This document shows, piece after piece, positions 26,749-34,204 of a DNA stretch of 64,000 nucleotides (the first letter of the stretch is position 1; every line of letters begins with the position of its first letter). Below the pieces are notes generated by a model. It worked only from the letters and a program-made list of their open reading frames with translations, had not been told where the DNA came from and did not search any database. Both the position numbers and the translations under genes were made by a program. Where the stretch lies: assembly GCA_044376615.1 (NCBI GenBank), contig JBILKO010000001.1, positions 1 to 64,000 on the forward strand, in the 5' to 3' direction. Origin of the DNA: CAISGS01 sp044376615. GTDB taxonomy: Bacteria > Pseudomonadota > Alphaproteobacteria > Caulobacterales > Caulobacteraceae.

Positions 26749-26789
26749 TGGACATCGACCACTAGCGACGACTCGGATAAGGCATTGGC

Positions 26790-27959
26790 ATGTCGCGCTG
26801 GCTACCCCTGGGTCTATTCTATTGCTGCGTCTATCTGGGGACGGGCGTCAGTTTGGCCTTTATGCCGGCCTGGTTTCGCAGCCACGGTCTGAGTGGCGCC
26901 GAGATTGGCTTGATCCTGTCCGCGCCCATGCTGGCCCGCACCGTGTCTGGGCCCTTGATTGCGCTCTGGGCCGACGGGTTTAAATTACGCCGCACCCCGA
27001 TTGTGCTGCTCTCGGTCGGAGCGACGGTCGCCTATGCCAGTCTTGCCCTTGTCCAGGGGTTTTGGTTCTGGTTCTTGGCCTGGTTTATTGCGTCCTCGCT
27101 GTTTACGACCCTACCGCCCCTGACCGATGTCTTGTCCTTAAGACGGGCGCGTCTAGACGGGTTTAGTTTTGGCTGGCCAAGAGGGCTTGGCTCAGTGGCC
27201 TTTATCGTCGGCAATCTGGCCATGGGCTATTTGCTGACCCAAATGGCCAAGGACATTGTTCTGATCTGGACGATTAGCGCAGCCCTTGTGACGGCCATAG
27301 CGGCCCTGATCCTATTGCCAGCCGATCCGGTTTCGGAAGACGGACCTCGTCTCGGCCGCCGCGACCGCTGGCAAGGGCTGGGTGACCTGTTAAAGCGGCC
27401 CCTATTCTTGTGGTCGATCACAGCCTCTGGTCTGGTTCAGGCCGCCCACGCCTTCTATTACGGCTTTTCAACCCTGATCTGGCAGGCTCAAGGCCTGTCC
27501 TCATCGACCATAGGCCTATTATGGGGCTTCGGCGTCGCCGCTGAGGTCGCCTTTATGTGGTTTGCCGAGGGCTGGCGGCACAAGTTGGGTCCAGAGCGCA
27601 TGCTGGTCCTTGGCAGTCTTGGCGCGATTGTGCGCTGGGTGGCCATGGCCTTTTCGCCGCCGGTGCCGGTCTTGTTTGTGCTTCAAGCCCTTCATTCTCT
27701 GACTTTTGCCGCGACCTTTATGGCGGTCTTGCCCTTGATCGAGCGCTATAGCCCGCCAAAGGCCGCGTCTGCCGCCCAGGTGCTCAATTCGGCGCTCTCT
27801 GGCGGTGTATTGATCGGACTGGCTATGATCTTTTCCGGCCCACTCTTTGACCGGTTCGGCGCGCAAGGCTATCTCGTTATGGCCTTGATTGCCTTGCTGG
27901 GCCTAGGGGCCGCGATCCAGGTGCTGCGCCAATCGCGCTCAGCCCCACAGGGCCTCTGA
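26790..27959 (+). CDS. MFS transporter (PPP/HcaT-like)
   Basis: A 389-residue, twelve-helix major facilitator of the MFS_1_like / phenylpropionate permease (HcaT) group. Seen: the opening YLGTGVSLAFMPAWFRSHGLSG, the helix 2-3 loop LWADGFKLRR, FGWPRGLGSVAFIVGN in the first half, and a second half starting LKRPLFLWSI. It starts 41 bp after the small helical gene and is plausibly the fourth member of that unit, which would make it the carrier for whatever compound the cassette handles. The 3' end overlaps the convergent gene by 21 bp. Confidence 0.85.
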   Translation: MSRWLPLGLFYCCVYLGTGVSLAFMPAWFRSHGLSGAEIGLILSAPMLARTVSGPLIALWADGFKLRRTPIVLLSVGATVAYASLALVQGFWFWFLAWFIASSLFTTLPPLTDVLSLRRARLDGFSFGWPRGLGSVAFIVGNLAMGYLLTQMAKDIVLIWTISAALVTAIAALILLPADPVSEDGPRLGRRDRWQGLGDLLKRPLFLWSITASGLVQAAHAFYYGFSTLIWQAQGLSSSTIGLLWGFGVAAEVAFMWFAEGWRHKLGPERMLVLGSLGAIVRWVAMAFSPPVPVLFVLQALHSLTFAATFMAVLPLIERYSPPKAASAAQVLNSALSGGVLIGLAMIFSGPLFDRFGAQGYLVMALIALLGLGAAIQVLRQSRSAPQGL

Positions 27960-28919
27960 TCCTGGCTGGATCATCGAGCCAATATAGGTCAGGCCTGGTT
28001 CCCGATCTTTCGCCAGCAAGAGCGGCCCATCGAGATCAACGATCGCGGCGCCCTGGGCAATGAGTAGGGCCGGGGCCATGGAAAGTGAGGTCGCGACCAT
28101 ACAGCCTGCCATGATCTCCAGCCCCAGGGCCATGGCCTCGCGCCGCAGCGCCAGGGCCTCGGTCAAGCCACCAGCCTTATCAAGCTTGATATTGATCGCG
28201 CCATAGCGGGTCGCGCAGGTCGCAAGCTCCTTGCGGCTATGCAGGCTTTCATCGGCACACAGCATCACCGGGCAGATATAGCCTTCGAGCGCCTCGTCTT
28301 GATCGGCGGGAAGGGGCTGCTCAATCAGCTGGACCTTGAGCCGTGCAAATTCGGGCGCAAGTCGGACCAGGTCATCAAAGCTCAAGGCCTCATTGGCATC
28401 GACCACTAGGCGCGTCTTGGGCGCGGCCTGCCGCACCGCCTCGACCCGATCGAGATCGTCGGGGCCGCCGATCTTGAGCTTGAGCATGGGGCGCTTGGCG
28501 GCGGCCTTGGCGGCTTCTGCCATAGTTTCAGGCGCCCCAAGGCTGATTGTATAGGCCGTCTTGACTGGATCGAGCCTGGCAAATCCCGCCCTCTGATAGG
28601 CGCGCATCCCTGACTGCTTAGCCTGCAGGTCCCATAGGGCGCAGTCGATCGCATTTCGCGCGGCACCGGGCGGCATGAGGTCCAGTAGCCCTTCGCAATC
28701 CATCCCGCCGACGATGGCCGAACGGGCCTGATCTATCTGGGCTAGGACACCGTCAATGGTCTCGCCATAGCGACCATAGGGCACGGCCTCGCCCCAGCCC
28801 TTGAATGGGCCTTCGCTGATCTCGACGACAATGACCTTGGCCTTGGTCTTGGCGCCGCGGGCAATGACGAATTGACCAGCAATCGGCCAGGCCTCTGAGC
28901 GAACAGATATCTGTCGCAC
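27939..28919 (-). CDS. Dipeptide epimerase (L-Ala-D/L-Glu epimerase type)
   Basis: A 326-residue member of the muconate-lactonising subgroup of the enolase superfamily. Seen: LKLKIGG with base Lys149 (KxK at 147-149), metal ligands Asp174 (VDANE), Glu200 (IEQP) and Asp223 (ADES), and the opposite base Lys245 in NIKLDKAGG. This set, with the DES and IKLDKAGG motifs, fits L-Ala-D/L-Glu epimerases of murein-peptide recycling; the precise dipeptide is inferred. It starts with GTG, sharing one base with the stop of the upstream tipN-like gene. Confidence 0.9.
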   Translation of the reverse strand: MRQISVRSEAWPIAGQFVIARGAKTKAKVIVVEISEGPFKGWGEAVPYGRYGETIDGVLAQIDQARSAIVGGMDCEGLLDLMPPGAARNAIDCALWDLQAKQSGMRAYQRAGFARLDPVKTAYTISLGAPETMAEAAKAAAKRPMLKLKIGGPDDLDRVEAVRQAAPKTRLVVDANEALSFDDLVRLAPEFARLKVQLIEQPLPADQDEALEGYICPVMLCADESLHSRKELATCATRYGAINIKLDKAGGLTEALALRREAMALGLEIMAGCMVATSLSMAPALLIAQGAAIVDLDGPLLLAKDREPGLTYIGSMIQPGSEALWG

Positions 28920-31309
28920 TAGATAAGTTCGCTTAGGGCCGCTTCCATCAGCAAGAAGACCCGGCCTTGTTCATTGGCCAATAAGGTCGCGGTCAGAAAC
29001 CCGTCACGGTCGCGGGCTGCGGCGCTGGCGAGTACAGCCGATTGACGGGAGACAAAGCGCCTGACCTTGGCTGACAGGGCTGGGTTGCTGGCCAGACGCC
29101 GAGCCAGTTGCTGCACAATTGAGCCCGCGGCCTGCTTGACGCGGTTGCGGGCATCGCGCAGGTCGTTTTTATTGATCAGGGCTGCGATCTCATCGATCTG
29201 CGGGCGTGGAAGCATGTTTGGCGTGTCGATCTGCAACAGCCGAATTTCTTGGACCATCTGATCGGCCAATTGCTCATCGTCCACGGGCTTGTCGTCAATC
29301 GCCGTTAGAAGGTCCTTCCAAGATACGGGGTCTTCCTTGGCCGCGATTGGCCGCGCACGGTCAAAGACACTACTGACCTGGGTGTCACTCTCTGTCGGGG
29401 TCAGTCGTAGGCGGGGCCGCTCGGCCTCTGTAGGCCCGGGCGGTTGAACCGGTGGCCGCGGCGGCGACGGACGCTGTAGCGCGGGCCGCGGCGCGGTCGA
29501 GGTCTGGGTAACGGCATCCTTGGCTGCCACTTGTGCCGCTAGGGTAGCCTTGGTGACGCTCGCGACCTGTTCGAGTTGGCGAACTGCCTCTCCGAGCGCC
29601 TGATAGTTTTTACGCACGCGTTCCTGGAAGCGGGCATCAATCGCCAGAGTTTCTTCGGCGACCTTTTTGGCCGCCTCTGCCATATGCGCAATGCCGCTGG
29701 CTATGCCCTCTGCCAGGCGTTCCGACGCCAGTTGGGCTTGGCGGTTTGCCTCATTTGGCAGCGTGCCGATCCGGTGCTCAAAATCGGCCAAGAGATCAGC
29801 AAATTGGTTCACAGCATCGCGGGTCGAGCCGAGATTGCGCGACAATTGTTCGGCCGACCGCGCACCCGCCTCTTCGGCAAGGCGGACGGATTGCTCGATC
29901 AGGGTTCGGGCATCATCAAGCCGGGCAGCAAACATGGCCTCGGCCTGTTGGCCCGCGCCAAACGCCGCCTCAGACATCTGGGACAGCTGATTGTTGGCCG
30001 TGTTTATATGGGCTTCAGCACTCGCCTGGGCCTGCTGGGCCGCCTGATTCATGGTATCAATAAGGTCTTGGGTTTGTTCCAAGAGTAGGTCGCGATGACG
30101 GGACGAGGCATCGGCGATCGCGCTCAAGGACTCAATGGCTGCGCTGGCTAGGGCGGCACGGTGGTTACGAGCCGCCTCGTTCAGCTCCTCGGCACGCTCC
30201 TTGCTGATCTGGGACAGACGTTCCATCTGCTGGGTCGCATCATGGGTGGTTTGGTTGACCGCGTCTGCGGCATCCCGGCTTTGCGCAATCATGTCGGCCA
30301 ACTGGGCGCGGCGGGCGACGAGCGCTGAGTCAAGTTGGTCCTGCTCGTTGCGTAGTCCAAGTGCGGTCTCGTTCAGCACATCGACCTGGCGGGCTAGGGC
30401 GTCTTGAACCCCGTGGACCTGATCATTGAATTGCAAACCGGCCGTGTTTAAGCGCTCGATTTCTGCACCAATGCCGTCACTGGCCAGACTCGCTGTAGCC
30501 GCCGCATCATTAGCCGCCGCCGAGAGGTCAATGGTTCGCGCTGCGAGGACATTCTCAGCTTCACGGATTTGCGCGTCTGCGACTTCAGACGCATCCACTA
30601 TCAAGCGAGCGTTTCGTGTGACTGCGTCATTGATGCGGGCCACCTGATCATCAAGTGTTTTTGACATGGCCCCAAGTGCATTGCGCTCTTGGCCAAGGGC
30701 TGTGCTCATCTCATAGGCCGACTTGGTGGAATCGGCCGCGGCTTCGGTCAGTCTTTGGGTTTCAACCGCCAAGACTTTTCCAAGCGCACCGATTTCGTCC
30801 CTCGCCAGATTGGCCGCCGTCGCCGCGGCAGTAATCTCGCTGCGGATTTTTTCCAGCAAGAGGCTGGTATCGCCAATTGCGATCGCAGCAGGCGTGATCA
30901 TGTGATCGGCCAAGGTTTGCGTGCGGCGGGCCTCGTCGCCAAACCATTGTCCCTGGCCCAGGGCATAGGCGGCAAAGAAAACAAAGCCCAATGGGCCGAG
31001 CGCCAAAAGGGTGAATATGCCCAGTATAAAAGGGTCAAAATCGAACGGACCAATGCGCGACTGGAAGCCTAGGACAAACGCGATCAAGCTGCCGATCCAT
31101 AAGATGCTTGCCAAAAATGCGATCGGATAGGTCCAGCGGTGCTTAGGCTTCGCACGCTTCTGCTTTTTCGCGCCAAGCCACGGACCGGCATCTGGGGGAC
31201 TAGTCAGACCTGATGCCGAACTGACGGCTGAAACGGGCTGATCCGCGTTTGTATCATTGACCAATGGATCGGAGTCTAGATTCAAGGGGGGAGACTTGGT
31301 AACCTTCAT
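28919..31309 (-). CDS. tipN: TipN-like polarity protein (membrane-anchored coiled coil)
   Basis: A 796-residue protein with a charged cytoplasmic N-terminus, two membrane helices (about 62-82 and 93-117), a very long Ala/Gln/Glu-rich coiled-coil region (about 125-595), a Pro-rich linker (about 610-650), and a compact C-terminal domain (about 665-796). This is the architecture of Caulobacter TipN, the new-pole marker that guides flagellum placement and interacts with ParA during chromosome segregation. Coiled coils make similarity unreliable, so the name rests on architecture and lineage. The start is ATG 31309, giving MKVTKS; an in-frame start lies eight codons earlier. The epimerase gene follows with a one-base overlap. 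Confidence 0.7.
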   Translation of the reverse strand: MKVTKSPPLNLDSDPLVNDTNADQPVSAVSSASGLTSPPDAGPWLGAKKQKRAKPKHRWTYPIAFLASILWIGSLIAFVLGFQSRIGPFDFDPFILGIFTLLALGPLGFVFFAAYALGQGQWFGDEARRTQTLADHMITPAAIAIGDTSLLLEKIRSEITAAATAANLARDEIGALGKVLAVETQRLTEAAADSTKSAYEMSTALGQERNALGAMSKTLDDQVARINDAVTRNARLIVDASEVADAQIREAENVLAARTIDLSAAANDAAATASLASDGIGAEIERLNTAGLQFNDQVHGVQDALARQVDVLNETALGLRNEQDQLDSALVARRAQLADMIAQSRDAADAVNQTTHDATQQMERLSQISKERAEELNEAARNHRAALASAAIESLSAIADASSRHRDLLLEQTQDLIDTMNQAAQQAQASAEAHINTANNQLSQMSEAAFGAGQQAEAMFAARLDDARTLIEQSVRLAEEAGARSAEQLSRNLGSTRDAVNQFADLLADFEHRIGTLPNEANRQAQLASERLAEGIASGIAHMAEAAKKVAEETLAIDARFQERVRKNYQALGEAVRQLEQVASVTKATLAAQVAAKDAVTQTSTAPRPALQRPSPPRPPVQPPGPTEAERPRLRLTPTESDTQVSSVFDRARPIAAKEDPVSWKDLLTAIDDKPVDDEQLADQMVQEIRLLQIDTPNMLPRPQIDEIAALINKNDLRDARNRVKQAAGSIVQQLARRLASNPALSAKVRRFVSRQSAVLASAAARDRDGFLTATLLANEQGRVFLLMEAALSELI

Positions 31310-31490
31310 TATCCGCCCAATCCTCGGTGGCAAACCGATTCGTGCTCATCTCGCGCCCCACAGCGCAAGGCATTTGAAAACTAACGGCGAATGCCGTCGA
31401 CGCAAACAAACTTTTTCTAGAATAGTTTGGCTGGCTTTAGAGCATTTACTCAATTAAGGCAAACTAGCGCTCAGTTTCATTCAGACATGC

Positions 31491-32165
31491 CTAGTAGGCC
31501 TCACGCGTAGCCGATTGGCCTTTTGGAGGCTGTATTTCTAAACGGGATTCTATGTATGACCAGAGACGCTGGGTTTCACTGGCGGCTGGTCCGTCCGTTT
31601 GAATTTCAGCAGCCGAAAGGCCATTTGTCGAGGAAGACTGATAGACCTGACGGCTACGTATAGCGACCGGCGCGATGTGAAGACCGAGGGCATACAACAG
31701 GCTGACATTTTCAACCATCATGGTCATTTCACGGCCGGACCTTTGCGCTGGTGCCTGGTTTAGAACGAGGGCAGACGGCACCGGCTGGGAATGAAGAAGG
31801 GTCGTCAGATCCTTTAGGGCTCTGAAGTCGACGATAGTTGGGCGCGAAACGACTAGGGCAAGGTCGGATATACGGGCGGCGGCCAGGCTCAGATCAAGGG
31901 TTGATGCCGGTGTGTCAACAACCAGAATATCAAAGCCAGTCTTTTGGGCTTCAATTTGGGCATTAAACAGCGCGCCCGGCTTAATACTACGGGCTTCCGG
32001 CCCGTCAATCTCTCGAGCCTTGAACCAGTCAGAAGATGATTTTTGGGGATCAAGGTCTGCGAGCAAGACCTTATAGCCGCAATTATAGGCGGTCATCGCC
32101 ATATGAACGCTAAGGGTAGTCTTACCAGTACCGCCTTTTTGAGAAATGAACGACACGGTTTTCAT
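31491..32165 (-). CDS. Orphan ParA-like partition ATPase
   Basis: A 224-residue P-loop ATPase of the ParA/MinD class. Seen: the deviant Walker A KGGTGKTT (10-17) with the signature Lys10 for dimerisation, ADLDPQKSSSDW (36-47), and Walker B ILVVDTPAS. It has no N-terminal DNA-binding domain, like the small ParA (Ib) type of plasmids and protein-positioning ATPases. No parB-like gene or parS site was seen. It lies 181 bp upstream of the tipN-like gene on the same strand, in a locally AT-rich stretch. It might position a cell-surface or cytosolic cargo, or be a plasmid-derived partition gene. Confidence 0.88.
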   Translation of the reverse strand: MKTVSFISQKGGTGKTTLSVHMAMTAYNCGYKVLLADLDPQKSSSDWFKAREIDGPEARSIKPGALFNAQIEAQKTGFDILVVDTPASTLDLSLAAARISDLALVVSRPTIVDFRALKDLTTLLHSQPVPSALVLNQAPAQRSGREMTMMVENVSLLYALGLHIAPVAIRSRQVYQSSSTNGLSAAEIQTDGPAASETQRLWSYIESRLEIQPPKGQSATREAY

Positions 32166-32277
32166 CCAATAACAACTCGCATATCACCAAAGCAAAACGT
32201 GGCCTAACAACTCGCCTTATAATTCATAAAAGTACAGATGAATAGCTTAAGTAACATCGGTCAAGTTTATGATAGCG

Positions 32278-32297
32278 CCATAATATACTAATTATGG
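32278..32297. repeat. AT-rich palindrome between modC and the ParA-like gene
   Basis: CCATAAT (32278-32284) and ATTATGG (32291-32297) form a perfect 7-bp inverted repeat around six bases. It lies in a 156-bp AT-rich gap downstream of modC and upstream of the ParA-like gene. It could be an operator or part of a terminator; no T-run follows. Confidence 0.35.
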
Positions 32298-32321
32298 GTA
32301 CTATTAAACCCGTGCGGGTCG

Positions 32322-33389
32322 CTAACCGATGCTCGTACGGGAAACGGCCTTGATCAGCGCGGTCACTTGCATGCCTCGGGCAAGTGAAAGCCTTAGTGCG
32401 GCATCATGCGTAATCAGGGCCCTTAGAGCAAAACCTCGCCCCGACAAGGTAACCAGATCGGTTCCCGGCCCAAAAGGCACAACCTGATCGATCATAACCG
32501 CCAGGCGATTTTGGACGCTTGAATCGGTTGGATCGCTTAGGGCGATGGCGACATCTGACGCCTCAACAACGAAGCGCACTCTTTGGCCGTGCGACGCATC
32601 GGGTCTTGGGAGAGTAAAGAGCGCTTGTCGCTCTAAACCTAAGGCCAATTGGGTCATTCCATTTTCATAGGCAATTACTACGCCAGTCAGGACTGAGATT
32701 GGGCATGTCAGGCCAGCGGCGGTCGCTGCTTCTGGGTAGTCAAATACACGTTCGAGCGGCTGGGTGGCCAAGGTCTTGCCACCTGACATCAAGACCACGT
32801 CATCGGATAATCTAACGATCTCGTCTAAGGCATGGCTGATATAGAGGATTTGCGGCCCGCCGCTGATCTTGATCTGCTCAAGGCAGTCGAGAACGCTGGA
32901 TCTCCGCGCGCCGTCCAGGCCACTTAGGGGTTCATCGAGGACCAAAAGGCTAGGTTGCCTGAGTAGGGCGCGGCCAATGGCAACGCGGCGTGCCTCGCCG
33001 CCGGAAAGGGTATGGGGCGAGCGGCCTAGTAAGGCCTCTAACCCCAAAAGGCCTATGGTCTGGCCAAGGTTGTTAGGTCGTGAACCCGCGCCATAGGTCA
33101 GGTTTTGTAAAACGCTCATGTGCGGGAATAGGCGCGCGTCCTGGAATACATAGCCGATTTGGCGCTGCCAGGCGGGGCGGTTTATCCCCTGGGCGGCATC
33201 GAACAGGGTTTGGCCACCGACGCGAATATAGCCTGCCTTTGGACGCACCAGGCCAGCGATTGCTTGAGCTAGGCTTGTCTTGCCTGCGCCTGATCGGCCA
33301 AACAGGGCTGTTACACGGCCCGAAGTTTTGACCTGTGCGTCTAGGTCAAACCCGCCGAGTTTGGCCTGGATATCCACATCAAGGCTCAT
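32322..33389 (-). CDS. modC: Molybdate ABC transporter ATP-binding protein
   Basis: A 355-residue ATPase subunit of a molybdate importer. Seen: Walker A GRSGAGKT (31-38), a Q-loop in FQDARLFPH (82-90), the signature LSGGEARRVAIGRAL (128-142), Walker B LLVLDEPLSGLD (148-159), and a C-terminal TOBE domain (about 295-350) typical of ModC/CysA. The Gly-Arg-Ser-Gly-Ala-Gly-Lys-Thr loop and TOBE tail favour ModC over other importers. It overlaps modB by four bases (ATGA). No modA gene for the binding protein is nearby. Confidence 0.9.
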   Translation of the reverse strand: MSLDVDIQAKLGGFDLDAQVKTSGRVTALFGRSGAGKTSLAQAIAGLVRPKAGYIRVGGQTLFDAAQGINRPAWQRQIGYVFQDARLFPHMSVLQNLTYGAGSRPNNLGQTIGLLGLEALLGRSPHTLSGGEARRVAIGRALLRQPSLLVLDEPLSGLDGARRSSVLDCLEQIKISGGPQILYISHALDEIVRLSDDVVLMSGGKTLATQPLERVFDYPEAATAAGLTCPISVLTGVVIAYENGMTQLALGLERQALFTLPRPDASHGQRVRFVVEASDVAIALSDPTDSSVQNRLAVMIDQVVPFGPGTDLVTLSGRGFALRALITHDAALRLSLARGMQVTALIKAVSRTSIG

Positions 33390-34102
33390 GCCGGAGCTCG
33401 CGCTTGCCGTTGGCGCACCAGGCGTCGCGAGGCCGCTTCAGCCAGGATAAGGGCCAGGATCGATATGCCAGCCGAAAGGGCCGCTAGACGCATGGCCATG
33501 CCGTCGCCGCCAGGGGTCTGGATGGCGTTATAAATTGCTGAGGACAGGGTGCGGGTCTCGCCCGGAATACTGGCGACAAAGGTTACCGTTGCCCCAAACT
33601 CGCCCATGGCCTTGGCAAAGCCTAGCAATGCACCGGCAATCAGGCCTGGCGCGGCGAGTGGCAGCGTGATGGTGAGGAAGACTCGAAGTGGCGGTGCGCC
33701 GAGGTTGGCGGCGGCCTGTTCCAGGCCTGGATCAATGGCTTCAAAGCCTAGCTGGATCGCGCGAACCATCAGCGGAAACGCCATAATGCCGGCGGCCAGG
33801 GCTGCCCCGGTCCAGTCAAAGGCAAAGACAATCCCGACCTTGGCCAGGGCGCCGCCAATCGGGCCCATGCGGCCAAATAGGCTCAGCAGCACATAGCCGG
33901 TCACAACGGGCGGCAAGATCAGTGGCAGATAGACCAGGCCATTGACCACCGCCGTGACCCAACCGCCCAGCCAGGCCCGCCCCCGTGCTAAAACCAGCGC
34001 CGTCGCGGTCGCCAGCGGTATGGCAATAAGGGTCGCTATTCCAGACACCTTCAGCGATAGGCGCAGCGCATCAAGCTCATCGGGCGTAAAGTTTGGGATC
34101 AT
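33386..34102 (-). CDS. modB: Molybdate ABC transporter permease
   Basis: A 238-residue inner-membrane permease with about five or six helices. Seen: the EAA-type coupling loop EQAAANLGAPPLRVFLTITLPLA, the contact site for the ATPase, and ALLGFAKAMGEFGATVTF, a segment typical of molybdate and sulfate permeases. The start is ATG 34102. It is followed by modC with an ATGA overlap. A quinohemoprotein dehydrogenase gene lies 102 bp upstream on the same strand, but a hairpin separates the two. Confidence 0.92.
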   Translation of the reverse strand: MIPNFTPDELDALRLSLKVSGIATLIAIPLATATALVLARGRAWLGGWVTAVVNGLVYLPLILPPVVTGYVLLSLFGRMGPIGGALAKVGIVFAFDWTGAALAAGIMAFPLMVRAIQLGFEAIDPGLEQAAANLGAPPLRVFLTITLPLAAPGLIAGALLGFAKAMGEFGATVTFVASIPGETRTLSSAIYNAIQTPGGDGMAMRLAALSAGISILALILAEAASRRLVRQRQARAPA

Positions 34103-34165
34103 TGGGCCATGGTCTTAGCAGGCAAGTGGCTGTCGTCTAGACCATGTTCACAACAGCATGGCGAT

Positions 34166-34197
34166 ACCCCGCGCCTTGCAAGCGCCAGACGCGGGGT
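34166..34197 (-). terminator. Hairpin after the quinohemoprotein dehydrogenase gene
   Basis: An 8-bp GC-rich stem pairs 34166-34173 with 34190-34197 around a 16-base loop, directly after the dehydrogenase stop at 34205. No T-run follows on the minus strand, so it may act as a weak terminator or mRNA stabiliser before modB. Confidence 0.4.
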
Positions 34198-34204
34198 GAT
34201 TAGC

